Source: Cryptomeria japonica (lineage: Eukaryota > Streptophyta > Pinopsida > Cupressales > Cupressaceae). From it: DNA of 60,000 nucleotides. Shown in pieces: positions 33,439 through 44,223 of this stretch. The position numbers were made by a program, and so were the translations under genes. Positions within the stretch are counted from its first letter, which is position 1. Every line of letters starts with the position of its first letter. The stretch covers positions 654,320,468 through 654,380,467 of the forward strand of contig NC_081409.1 in the NCBI RefSeq assembly GCF_030272615.1, in the 5' to 3' direction. The notes under the pieces were generated by a model that saw only the letters and a list, made by a program, of their open reading frames with translations, did no database searches and had not been told where the DNA came from.

Positions 33439-33443
33439 ATTTC

Positions 33444-33549
33444 CTTTCTCCAAGAATTGTCTAGGATCTTTCCATCAGATAATATGTAACATCCAATGAC
33501 TAAATATTTTCTTTACAAATGCTTATTTTATTTAATTATCATTTGAGCA
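33444..33549. repeat. Left TIR, inner part
   Basis: CTTTCTCCAAGAATTG...ATTATCATTTGAGCA pairs with 34625-34735 inverted. The preceding five bases, ATTTC (33439-33443), are the right copia target duplication. Confidence 0.88.
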
Positions 33550-33789
33550 TGAATTATAATTTATATCTATGCGGAAGAAGAAGATACAAGCTGAAGGCTC
33601 GTGTGCAAGTAAATTTCATAAAAGAAAGCAAGCAGGCATTATCTTGAATGACATGGAAACAAGATCATCAGCTGCCTAGAAGAGAGCAATTGGAGAAAAG
33701 CAGAGGAAAGTGTTAAAGGGTGATAAATACATAAAGAGTATGCAAACAATGTCTAGAGTGTGTGATGTGACATCTCTAATTTATGTCCT

Positions 33790-34505
33790 AAGGGACTAAC
33801 TAGTTTTGGACTTCCTGCGAAACCTATTGGGCCATGCTTGTAGGAAATCGATGTGTTCATGCAAGGACCACCTTTTTTCTATTATGAGAATGATGGTTTT
33901 GCATCGAAGGATATTTGGAAGGCAATATCCAAGAGTTAGTGGACTCAAAGTACTTTTGGGCTTCTAGAATACCAAGAGGTTATGTACACAATCTCCCAAT
34001 AGAAGGGTGATATCAAGCATTACCTCTCCCCCCCATGACTATTCAAGAAGCACTTCCTCAGACAATGGACTATTTGCCTCCCTGGGATCAAAGAAAAAAA
34101 TTGAAGCATAGACGCTAGATGATGTGGTGGTGTCCTTCATGAAGAACTCTACACTATAATTGAAAATTCACAAGGGAAACTCCAAGATAGTGAACAAAAA
34201 TACATTCTTGAAAAGTGTGAAGAATGGAACTTGGTTTGGGTAAGGCCAAGTCAGATGGCTCTTCTAGAGGTTGACAAGAGAGAAATTATATTAGGATTTA
34301 AAAAAGATCACACTCATGGAACTTCATGTGCAACTAATTGATTGTGTTATTTGGGTAATGCATTCCAAATAGATACAATTGCATACCATTTATCTATATT
34401 GAAAGCATTTTATCCCAATGGCATTAAAGTTCTTTCTCTATTTTCTGGTGATCTCTAGAGTAGAGGTTGCTTTGCATCAACCTGGGATACATTAAAGTTG
34501 TGTTG
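33790..34505 (+). pseudogene. DRM-type cytosine-5 DNA methyltransferase fragment captured by a DNA transposon
   Basis: With one or two frameshifts and a few stops the plus strand encodes, in order: FGLPAKPIGP, FMQGPPFFYYEN (33856-33891), DGFASKDIWKAISK, LVDSKYFWASRIPRGYVHNL, TIQEALPQTMDYLPPWDQR, YILEKCEEWNLVWVRPSQMA, VDKREIILGFKKDHTHGTS, LGNAFQIDTIAYHLSILKAF (34351-34410) and IKVLSLFSG (34423-34449). This is the permuted domain order of DOMAINS REARRANGED METHYLTRANSFERASE proteins (de novo RNA-directed methylation): GNxFQVDT is motif X and LSLFSG is motif I. The frame breaks down just after motif I (EVALHQPGIH in another frame). The motif IV catalytic Cys, which lies further C-terminal in this family, is absent. 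The UBA domains are also absent. No intron-like gaps were obvious. Confidence 0.88.
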
Positions 34506-34521
34506 TATCTGTAGAACTATG

Positions 34522-34584
34522 TATCTGAGGTCGATGCAATTCAACCTCTGCTCCACCAATACCAGAAAATAGAGAAAGTACTTT
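34522..34584 (-). pseudogene. Second, inverted copy of the DRM motif I region
   Basis: The minus strand reads VLSLFSGIGGAEVELHRPQI, the motif I segment of a DRM protein, here in better condition than in the plus-strand copy. It pairs with 34426-34489 (about 80 % by eye) across a 32-nt spacer. Just inside the right TIR (34585-34624) the minus strand also repeats two short words of the DRM linker region (GGCATTATCTTGAATGA and GCAATTGGAGAAAA), which occur directly at 33636 and 33684. The right end is therefore a rearranged inverted duplicate of captured DNA. Confidence 0.8.
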
Positions 34585-34624
34585 AATTTAATATCATTCA
34601 AGATAATGCCTCCTTTTCTCCAAT

Positions 34625-34867
34625 TGCTCAAATGATAATTAAATGAGATAAGCATTTGTAAATAAAAGATTTAATCATTGGATGTTACATATTATTTGAC
34701 GGAAAGATCCTAGATCCAATTCTTGGAGAAAGGAAACATCATTGATAATCTTTTTTTCAAATAACACTAAATCAAATAAATTAAAAATGTTTCATGTAAT
34801 TTTTAAAAGTAAAACTCATGCAATGCTTTCATGCACTAACAACCAAGTTGTCTGGCCCACAACATTA
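34625..34867. repeat. Right TIR
   Basis: Uninterrupted arm, about 243 bp. It preserves the state of the left arm before the copia insertion, reading (inverted) ...CAATGATGTTTCCTTTCTCC. Confidence 0.88.
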
Positions 34868-35039
34868 CCCATAATAGAACAAATCACCATAGTAGGCTAT
34901 TATAAAGTATCTATACAAAAATATGAAAGAACATTAAATTACCATTACAAACCAATAAACTATAAAATAGTGAAAATACAACCATAACCAAAAAAATCAT
35001 AAATAGCAAGCGATAAATAAAAACTCATTAATTTCAAAA
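34868..35039. other. AT-rich flank
   Basis: Nothing recognised between the Pack-type element and the next copia relic. Confidence 0.4.
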
Positions 35040-36450
35040 TCTTGAATTCACTATACCACATTACAATCCACTAGGTATTCAACCTCTATACCCATCGTCC
35101 CAACACATTTTAAGCTATCCCGATGCCCGATGAGACTAGCAGGATAACTCACATTGATCAGCAAGAAGAGAGGTCATCGACTTATGTTATCTCGATGAGT
35201 ATGAAAATATCAATGACAACACAAAATCATATTTAAAACATCTCCCCCTTTGTCATTGATGGAAACACTCATGAAACCACCAAAACACCAATATATCTCT
35301 CCCCCTTTGACATCAAAGATAAGGACGTCTCTTCATCATTGTACAATCTCCATCAATCTCTCCAAAATTTCTTCCCCTATCTTTATCATCTCCCCTTAGT
35401 GTATGAAAAAAATTAAGAACCAAAATTGTGCTCCAAAAATCTTCTACTCATCTACATATGTTTGTACAAAAATAAAAAAATTCTTACCCGCAAAAACTAA
35501 GTAGCTTGCATGGAAGGGGGCATGATGCCCTTGCGAACAAACTTGAGTTGATACCAAGGGGTCTTCCAATCTTCTTACGTAGAGGCCAAAATATTGTATC
35601 CTCTACCTCCCTATAGCTATCTGAAACCTTCACCACCAAATCAAGCTTCTAAGAGTCTTCAAACAGTTTCACCACGCTGGTGAGCTGCAAGTCTACAACG
35701 TCTCTCAAATGATCAAATCGTTTCTTAATTTTGTTCTTCTGATTAGTCAATGGATTTAGTTTCATGTACAAGTTTTCCATTTGAAGCCTTTTGTTTCCTT
35801 CTACATCATTCTTCATGTCTATAGTATTGGATAGTTGTACAATTTGTGATGCTATAATATTTATGTGACCCTTAATATCCTTAGTATATTTAGGCCATTG
35901 CTTTTAAAACATGTATGTCACCACTACATCCTTTACACTTTTATTTAAAAAAATTATGCTTTCTTGTAGTTGGATATGCATTGTTGCACATCTAATCACC
36001 AAAACTTCTAGTCTTTTCTCTTCCACCTTCTTCTCTACATCCTTCAAAACTTTGGCTACCAATTTGAAAGCAAGTTCTTTAAATCCGTTAAGCATCAATT
36101 GTATTTTCTCTGCACTTGACAAAGACTCATCCAAAAATACTTCTAGAAGTCCTTCATGAAGGACTTTCACTGCATCATTAATAAGTTATGAGCCCTATAT
36201 TTGAGACTTAATAAAATTCTTGTGAGTAGAATGGTGAAGTATATCACCCAAACAAATCATATGCAAGGGAGACAATCACTTAAGGTCCTTATGATCTTGA
36301 GATATTGATGCCCAATTTTGCATGTCCCATCCTAAATATACCCTAGGCATGTTTTTCTTTGTGCCCACTTTGATTCTACTCACATCATTTTGAAATCTGC
36401 ATTTTCAACTCCTTCCTCAACCTTTCTTTAATTTTAAGTCCTCATTGACA
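35040..36450 (-). mobile_element. Copia-type 3' end relic: coiled-coil ORF, purine tracts, LTR start
   Basis: On the minus strand a decayed coding stretch (36170 to about 35530; MKVLHEGLLEVFLDESLSSA, VLKDVEKKVEEKRLEVLVIR, continuing after a stop as KRFDHLRDVVDLQLTSVVKL) looks like a coiled-coil protein. It is followed by purine tracts at 35295-35307 (AAAGGGGGAGAG) and 35242-35255 (AAAGGGGGAGATG), then TTTTAAATATG, which may begin an LTR. The layout matches the 3' end of the nearby copia element. An additional 3' (env-like) ORF is possible, but nothing proves it. Everything is eroded. Confidence 0.4.
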
Positions 36451-36930
36451 AGACTAGGATGCCTTAGGTGCCATGGTACTCGTGATTAGGACCAAAATTA
36501 AGACCCCTCATTTCTTTCCTCATGTGTGTGAAAAACAAATTTAGCTTCATGTCATTCGGCTCAAAAAATTTAAACATTTGAAGGGGTATACCTACAATTC
36601 AAGTGATCTCTTAATTATTAAATCAATTCAATTCCAAGTGAACAAGCAATCAAGAATTCATCAAGTATTGAAGGAGAATTCAAGTTAAAGCACAACATTC
36701 AGGATCAACATTCTGCTTGACATCCTAAAACCTTGTGTGAGGATTCAAGAAAGATTCAACAAGGTATCATGTTCAATTTCAAGCATTTTTAGATTAGATC
36801 CATCCTTTCCCTCAAAAGGAAAACATTATACTTCAAGGTTAATTCACTTCCCGAGGTTTTACCTAGGAAAGCCCCCATCAACAAACCTATTTTCATCATT
36901 TTGTATGTAGGAAATTGATTCAGGAGTTAC
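36440..36930 (+). repeat. LTR-like repeat A (pair with 40437-41045)
   Basis: It shares with 40437-41045, in the same order and orientation: CAAGAATT, GATCAA.ATTCT, CATCCTAAAACC.TTGTGTGAGGAT, TAGAT..ATCCTTTCCCTCAAAAGGAAA and CAAGGTTAATTC. Identity is roughly 70 %. The far copy has a TATA box (TATAAAAGG at 40612), so these are probably LTRs, either one old pair with a 3.5-kb non-coding interior or two independent solo copies. Confidence 0.5.
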
Positions 36931-39590
36931 GTGTGAAGAATTTGGCAAAGTAAATGATGCCAATCAAACTCAAATTTTGATGGCATGAAAAGTAGAAGAC
37001 TAGGCCAATTCACACCTCCAAGTCCCAAGAATTTTTGACAACCTTTTGATAGTAGATTATGTGTACCATCCTAATCCAAAAAGCATTCATTTTTTCTACA
37101 TCTGATAGGTTGAGGATCTGGTCGATCCGCACCTCCTAGTTCCAACAATTCTACTTGAACACTCTATCATAGGAGAAGAGATATGACTGCTAGGTCTACT
37201 AAGGAGATGCTTACTATTAGTCATATGATAAGAGAAAAGAGAAGAAATGTGAATACTACTATCTAACAAGTTGTGTAATGTTGGGTGATTCATGCTACAT
37301 CAGGGATTTAATTGTCTATCAAGTTGTGTTATTCTAGGTGATCCATGATAGAGAAGATTAAAAAACAAAACCATTTGTTTGCAAGGCAATCAAAAATATC
37401 TACTACAAAATGGTTGTTGTAGTGACAGAAAACATAGAAAACAATAATAACCAACACTTGCAAAGGTATAAACAACAACAATGATCACACTAGGAATCCA
37501 TTCTATTCCAAGCAACCTTTAACAAATCTAAAAAAAAGATAACCATGTCCTAGGGGGCACTATGTAACACAACACTTCTAGTTTGAGGATATAACATAAA
37601 TGAATTAACACGAGAAAAAATGAGAGCTCATATGCCTCCCCTTAAGATGTCAACATACCTCTAGGTTGATATCTTAAGGTAGATAGAGATCAAGGATAAG
37701 CACCTTCAACACCAAGAAGATACCCTTAATAAGCATACATGCATTCTAAGCTAGGAAGAAAGATCCTTGTACATGCCTCATTGCTATAAGAAAGGAAGAG
37801 ATAGTTGTTAAAGATGTATTTTTCAACAAGTGTAAAGGGATCATTTTAAAAGAGGGAGGAAGAGAACTTTTCCTAAATATGTCTACCTCCAAAAATAAAG
37901 GATATATTTAATAAAGATATCATATTTTAAATTAAGAAATGGGCAGAAGATTATGAATACAAACCTTCCATATTGCTAGGAAATGGCATCCTTGATGAAG
38001 GATTGCACACTTTCTATCACTACGGAGAGATCATTCATAAAATACATACTGTTTCAAGAAAGAAAGAGGTCCTAATCGAGGAACACACACGTCCAAGCAA
38101 GGAGAGAATTTGGATTGAGGACAATTATATGCAAGAAAGGATATCAATTTATAAAAGATAAAAATCAACAAAGGTAAAGTGGATCCTTTAAAAAGAGGAA
38201 CAATTGACAACTATCATTTTTGCTCCACAATGTGGAGACAAGAAGAACTAGTCTATTACGTTTCCTCCCAAGTATGATTGCACATGAAATCGTACGTATT
38301 ACCATAAATGACAATGAGCCCCTAATAGGTAATTTTGTCCTAATTTTGTTTATGGTTTTTTCTTCAATTTTTCAAGGGGAGAGTAATAAAGATGGCTTTA
38401 AGAAACTCATACAAAATTATCTCTTGTTGTGATTAAAAGTTGTTGGAAAATTCATAGATATATTAGACAATGGGGGAGGGGATGTCAACAAAGGAGGAGG
38501 ATAGAAACCTAAATCTTCTTTAGAAAAATGTAATGTATATTTCTCATGAACCTCCACACTTCATTGCACACATTTAAATCATGTCTAGAGGATTGTGTTC
38601 ATTCATATTTTGAAAGTTTCAAGATCCTCAACCATCATCAAGACATATGTTGGAAGAAGAGGTTGGAATAGATTTAGAAGAATCTTGAATAATTGACACA
38701 TACAACTCCCTTGAGACTTCATATTTGGATAGATGGACCTTATATCCAATTAAGGAAGGCATGAGAGTGATATATGTATTAGTGTAATTATTATACTTTT
38801 TGAATATTTATTCTTGCTATAATATTGGAAATAGTATCTTATACTAATAAGGGAGTTGTAATTAGGATATTATTTTCCCATTTTTAGTTGTTGATCTCAT
38901 TATTTAAGACACAAATGGTTTTCATCATTTTTAGATATGAAATAAGAGGAATTTGAGGTTACATCATCATATGCCCATTTTCTGAGGACTCTTGACAATT
39001 GTTTGACATAATGTCAGCAAGCTAAACATTCTGATTTTGAGTCTAATTTGGTGTTAGATCATCATAATTTGATTTTATATGCACTCTTGGCTATCATTCT
39101 TTCACTTGCAATCAATTGTAGTTGTACATTTATGAGAAATATGTGATGGTTCACCTCTATACCAAACTGAAAACTTCTGAGACAACAGTCTACATAACAC
39201 GCAACAGTAGCGAACATCATAACACATATTTGACAACAAATATTCCTTGTTTTTCAGTCATCATTGGACAAGGGATATTACACAATCATACTAAATAGAT
39301 TTAAAACCCCATAATTAGTATAGAGAACAACAAATTTGGACTCAAGAGCTTCTAGAGTAATTTTTGAGGTTAAATGAATATATGAACAATAGTTTAAACA
39401 TGAGTAGTGTTTATTTACACTATGAATATTATTTGATGTTGTGATTGATGTCTTGGGCATGGACAAGGTTTTAGGTGTGAATAATGTTTTCAAGTATGAA
39501 TAGGTTTTTCTAGTAATGAAGAGATTTTCTACGGGCTATGAATAATGGTTTAAGCCTTGTGTAGTTTTTTCAGGCTTTTTTTGCTTGCCC
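36931..39590. other. Interior between the LTR-like repeats; no recognised gene
   Basis: Short ORFs at 37973-38161 and 38220-38432 have no motif. The sequence holds a clear hairpin (37640-37679) and several pieces related to the LTR-like repeats themselves ('AGGTTGAGGATCTGGTCGATC'-type phrases near 36997 and 37107). If repeats A and B are an LTR pair this would be the body of a non-autonomous element. Confidence 0.35.
37640..37679. other. Perfect-looking hairpin
   Basis: CCTTAAGATGTCAAC and GTTGATATCTTAAGG pair at 14 of 15 positions across a 10-nt loop. Confidence 0.75.
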
Positions 39591-39732
39591 CTATTCCATG
39601 AGCTGAAATTGCTCCCATTTTCGCACAGGCTGGGGGATGTTGATAAAGCTTTACACCTGCCCTACTCCATGAGTCGATATTGCTCCCATTTTTTCAAACC
39701 CTATTCCATGAGCTGATATTGCTTGGAGATGG
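39591..39732. repeat. Three copies of a CCATGAGCTGATATTGCTCCC repeat
   Basis: CCCTATTCCATGAGCTGAAA, CCCTACTCCATGAGTCGATA and CCCTATTCCATGAGCTGATA each lead into TTGCTCCCATTTT (last copy TTGCTTGG), at about 39591, 39659 and 39698. Confidence 0.8.
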
Positions 39733-39896
39733 CATTAATCATTCAAAACGGTTCACGTGCCTCATCCAAAACTTGGATTATGCTTACTTTGGGTGGGAGT
39801 ATGCTGCTAGGGCGACAATGTGAGAAGGGGAAGAGGTTGCAAAAATGATATTTGAAATGTCTTGGTCTTTTTTCTATTTTTTAATGTCATGCCTGC

Positions 39897-40078
39897 GGTC
39901 GTCAGAATTTTGACGAACGCGGGCACTTTTTGTAAAAAAACACAAATTTCATTTCCAATTCCTTCTCTATCAAAAACAGATATTGAATTATCATCAGAAT
40001 TCCGATGAATGAGGGTAACTATTTTTTAAAAAAATCAAATTTGTTCACAATATACTGTCTCTATCAGAAACCTCCATT
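39897..40078. repeat. Two diverged ~93-bp tandem units with palindromic heads
   Basis: Unit 1 begins CGTCAGAATTTTGACGAACG. Unit 2 begins CATCAGAATTCCGATGAATG. Both are followed by a GGG(C/T)A box, a T/A run, CAAATTT and TCTCTATCA. Each head is a near-palindrome (CGTCA...TGACG, TCATC...GATGA). Confidence 0.6.
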
Positions 40079-40436
40079 AGAATTTTAGGCCAAATGTATT
40101 AGTGTTATACTATCATACCAAAATAAGCTAGCACAAACCCAAAAAAAAAGTTATTTATGCCCAAAATAATAGAAAATATAATCATGAGATAGATCATTAT
40201 CAAATATACTTGCTATACATATCTATAATAGTGTGATTTTTAAAATTAGGGTTTCACCAATTAGGATAGTGTATCATTGTAAATTGTATCCGCATACAAT
40301 TTTGTCCTCACCTAGACCTCACCTTGGCGATCTTTCTTTCGATGTCTAAACACTACTTTGACTCTACACACACCTCCCACAAGCTTGCATTATCACTTTC
40401 TCTTCTGTCTCTTTCCTGAATTTGAGTTTTGATTCT

Positions 40437-41045
40437 TGGGACCAAGCTGCTAGGGAACCTTGGTCCTAGCTTAGGACAATGGTGCCAAAGCACCTTGGTC
40501 CTCATAATTAAGATTTAAATTTAGTCCTTACAATGATTACTTCAAGTGAGTGGGAATTTATGTCCCATGTTGACCTACTCCAAAAATTCAAATAGCTTTC
40601 AAACAGTTAAGTATAAAAGGAGACCTACCCCTCACATTTGAAGTCTAAGCCTAAGTGGATCTTTCTCCAATACACTAGAAAATTCCATTAAAGTGTGAAA
40701 GCAATAAGGCATATATCAAGAATTAAAGGAGTAGTTTAGTCAAGTTTAAGCATTCAAGGTGAGATCGATGATCAATATTCTATGAAGACATTGTACATGC
40801 CATCCTAAAACCCTTGTGTGAGGATTTGAGCAAGCTTTGTCAAGGTTTACATTTCAATTATAAGAATTCATTTTTTAGATATATCCTTTCCCTCAAAAGG
40901 AAAGCATCTTGTTGCAATTCAATTCTATTTTCATCACAATTATCATTTCAATTTCAAGGTTAATTCCTAAATTAGGGTTCAACCCAGGGAAAACCCATAT
41001 CCTCAAACCCTTTTCCTCTCTTTTTGTGTGCAAGAATTAATTCAA
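40437..41045 (+). repeat. LTR-like repeat B
   Basis: Partner of 36440-36930. TATAAAAGG at 40612-40619 is a good TATA box. The downstream CCTTTCCCTCAAAAGGAAAG word is itself an imperfect palindrome present in both copies. Confidence 0.5.
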
Positions 41046-42407
41046 GATCTATGATCAAATATTTCAAGATTTTATGAGGATGAAAATGTTTAGATTTTGA
41101 AGGAGCAAAAACTGAATGACTTAGGTGACCTACCACCACTATCCTAAGAATGTTTCCCAATCTTCTAATACTAAATCCAGTGTGTCTTCCTTATCTAAAT
41201 AAGATCCAATTTACCCATTAAAATTTACAAGACAAGAGTGACCTACCATGATAGTCTTGACAAAATTTATAGTTATAGCTTCTTGCTACACATGAGTTCT
41301 ACAACTCTTGATTAAATAGGATATTGTCGATTGATAGTATTTTCTTCTTAGCTGGATCTCACACTACTAGTTATGAGATCACTCTCTTTGATTCTTGGCC
41401 TCTCTTCTCTCTCTCTTTCATAGTCTCACAACTCACTGTGTCACACTTGGATGCTGCCTTGCTCAGCCAATCCTCATTGGTTTTCTTAATTGTTAGACCT
41501 GCAATAGTTATACAGGTACTCTATCACTCCTAGTTAAACCCTCTCATTGGTTTGATTGCTCACTCACTCTGCACTCTCTTAGAGTAAATTCTAAGGCAAA
41601 TAATCTTTCTCTACACTCCATCTCTCCTTAATCTTCTTCTTCTTCTCTTCAAGCATCAACCTTTTCTGTTTCGAGCTCATGTATTTATAACACAAGATTC
41701 CCGCCATAAATACATTCAAACACTATCATGTTAGGTTTTCCTTTTCCAACTCAATCTGAATCCCTTTTGATTTGATCTTCTTTTCAGGGATATGATCTTT
41801 ATGAAAAAATTCAATCACCAGCAAAACTTCGCATTCCAATGCGTGTTTCTAAATATGGAGATCTGCACCATGTTTTTTTGCTTTTCTCTATCACTCGCCA
41901 TTAATGGCTTTGTTGTTTCCTTCACCAAATAGGTACGGAGATCAAATATTCTTGTAAGATCATTGCATTTGTATTTCTAGCTTGCTTTCCTCGAGCCGCA
42001 ATCTTCTGGCATCCTTCGTGACATGCGGGTTCCTCATAAAAGATGACTTGCCTGCAGATTTTTTACATTGATGCACACTCCATTGACTTGTGCAACACCT
42101 CCACCTAGAATCTAGATGTCATGCTTGTCGACATCTACCTTTTCTTGGATTCCTATGTCGGTTTGACATACTTTGTCGACCAAGGTTGATTACCGGTTTA
42201 GTTTATGTTATCGGTATGACCATCAACCATCCCCTCTGTTCTATTTACCGATTGTTGTTCCTTCATAATAGTCAAACAATATTCATTCTATTTTTCTTGA
42301 TCTTATAGTTATCCTTGTTGAATTCTAGACCCTCTTTCTTCATCATCTTGTCTTCCTCATTATATTTTCTTCAAGCGGTTAATCTTTTTTGCACACAGAG
42401 GACCACG
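41046..42407 (-). other. No clear gene; possible copia 5' internal fragment at right end
   Basis: A minus-strand TATA-like TTATAAATACATGAG is near 41688. Between 42060 and 42350 the minus strand starts MMKKEGLEFNKDNYKIKKNR, similar to a copia Gag N-terminus (FNKDNY.LWKNRM), and then decays. It lies right next to the primer binding site and LTR that follow, so it is probably the start of that element's gag. Left of 42060 I see nothing I can assign. Confidence 0.4.
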
Positions 42408-42419
42408 ACTCTGATACCA
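42408..42419 (-). promoter_or_regulatory. Copia primer binding site (second element)
   Basis: TGGTATCAGAGT on the minus strand, tRNA-Met type, two bases from the LTR end. Confidence 0.8.
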
Positions 42420-42421
42420 AT

Positions 42422-43956
42422 TGTTAAGCTTATAAGGATCCGATTAATATTGAGGGGGGGTTTAATCTATATTAAGATAATATATAAATTCAAATAAAAA
42501 ACGACTTACAATGGATCTAAAATCAATGAATCTATCTCGTTAGCTGATCGCATACACTTGTTACTCACTTATGAAATCTTATTAATCAGAATATTCACTA
42601 ACTAGATATCTGATCAACACATACTCATGCTGACTTATTATCAGATCAGAATAATTCATCTATCAGTTCATTATCATTGTCGATAACCACTTTCAGTTCT
42701 TTGATAAAAAGCAGTAAACTTATCATAAACGATAATCAGAAATAATGCATGAAAACATAAACACTATGAAAAGACATTCCACACATGAATACTCTTTTGA
42801 GGTACACCCTGTTACTATCTTAGCCCTATTAAGAGCTTACAATATGCCCAATTAGGAGTTGACCCTGTTAGGAGTCACCCAGTTAAGAGATTTATCTATC
42901 ACTCCAGCTAGGAGCTTAATGATCTGTTAGGATCAACCTGGTTAGAAGATTTAAACACTCTTTTGTGAGCTACCCTTTTAGGGGACTTAGATGGCAAAGG
43001 CCTGATAGGACCTACCCAGTTAAGCGATTTATGTTGTTGTAATTGTTTGAGAACAACAATGAAGATGATCTGTTACTTTGCACTTTCGGCTTGCTAGATC
43101 AGATCTAATTAGCAACACTCAGACAAATCTCTATCTTCTTTGGGATGACTTAACTCATTCTCCTAATGCCACAAATACATGAAACATCAGTTGTGTCACC
43201 CTAAATAGCCATCTCAACTAGGTCGGCCACAAAACCCTAATTACATCTTGAATTTACAATACAGATCATAAGAGATCATCACAGATTATTATACAGATCA
43301 TTTCAATAAATTAAAATGCAATATCAATTGTTGGTTGATCATAACCCATCACGAAAATTTGATTTGTATCCTTAAAACATTCTACTAAGTTTTTCACATA
43401 TTCCCAAGAAATTTTTCCTTGAATCGCACCAAAACAAGAATTAAATTGTTCACACGGTTTGTGCCATGTTACCAGCTTCATGTAGACTCTTCATTGATCA
43501 CCGTCATTAAAAAAAATCATTATTGGTTGAGTGAATTCATCACTGGTCCTAAAACCCTACTAAAACCTTAGCACAACATCATTAGAAATTCAAAACATGC
43601 CTTTCAGTAATCAACATAGGATGTGGTTTCCATCACATACACAAATCCATCATAAAAGCTTTTGTCTCAAACCACAAGTCTCCAACCATCACCGTTTTAC
43701 TGATTCCATCAAAATATTTTCTTTTACCAGTTGAAGTCCTAATTCTCAGTCATGTTGGTAAACCTTGTTATACTTACAAATTCTAAATCCGATAGACAAA
43801 AATACTTATCCAACAAGTCGGACATGAAAATTCATCTGTAACCATCATCAAACATTAATTGACATAGGTTTCCATCAATGACAACACAAATAACTGATCA
43901 TGTCCTCTTCCTCTATCGGTACAGTCATCAACTCATTTGTATCAGTTATGCCAACA
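42422..43956 (-). repeat. Copia 5' LTR, partner LTR not found
   Basis: TGTTAAGCTTATAAGG...GTTATGCCAACA gives a TG...CA unit of about 1535 bp next to a primer binding site, in minus orientation. At the left it is followed by only a short piece of gag-like sequence, so the element is truncated or broken. Near 43855-43885 CATCAATGACAACACAAATA matches the outer LTR part of other copia elements in this window. The right end is inferred from the terminal CAACA. Confidence 0.7.
42815..43035. repeat. Ladder of ~40-bp degenerate repeats inside the LTR
   Basis: Phrases like CCTGTTAGGAGTCACCCAGTTAAGAGATTTAT, GTTAGGATCAACCTGG and CCTGATAGGACCTACCCAGTTAAGCGATTTAT recur six or seven times. This fits an old tandem array in the U3/R region. 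Confidence 0.6.
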
Positions 43957-44223
43957 ACTAGGGTTTATGATTTAATGATTTATTGGAGGAATAAAATAAA
44001 AAGGAGCACACTTATGGTAAAGGGCCCAATTTAATGATCTATGAAGTGATGAAATATGAGTTTAGATTTAATTAAATTAATTAATTAAATGCTTAAAGAG
44101 AAATTACAATGTAAGATGGAAACACACTAAGATGGGTGCTAAACTAAGCGTAGAATTGTACCACCCTAGCAAGGTTATACTATTTACGACACTACAGTAA
44201 TTGATAAGAAGTTAAGTGGTGTA
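43957..44223. other. AT-rich flank
   Basis: No feature seen. Confidence 0.4.

Larger units (their letters stand above)
26840..34867 (+). mobile_element. Pack-type DNA transposon carrying a DRM methyltransferase fragment (interrupted by copia)
   Basis: The left arm (26840-26973, resuming 33444-33549 after the copia insertion) is the reverse complement of the right arm (34625-34867): about 240 bp, roughly 85-90 % identity inward of 26871, less at the outer 30 bp. Diagnostic words on the left, GCATGAAAGCATTACATGAG, AATTTATTTGATTTAGTG, CCTTTCTCCAAGAATTG and TATGTAACATCCAATGA, all recur inverted on the right. Without copia the element is about 1.56 kb. The interior holds a DRM gene relic and no transposase, so it is non-autonomous. 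Long TIRs plus a captured gene fragment fit a Mutator-like Pack element. The target duplication could not be fixed because the outer ends are blurred. Confidence 0.8.
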
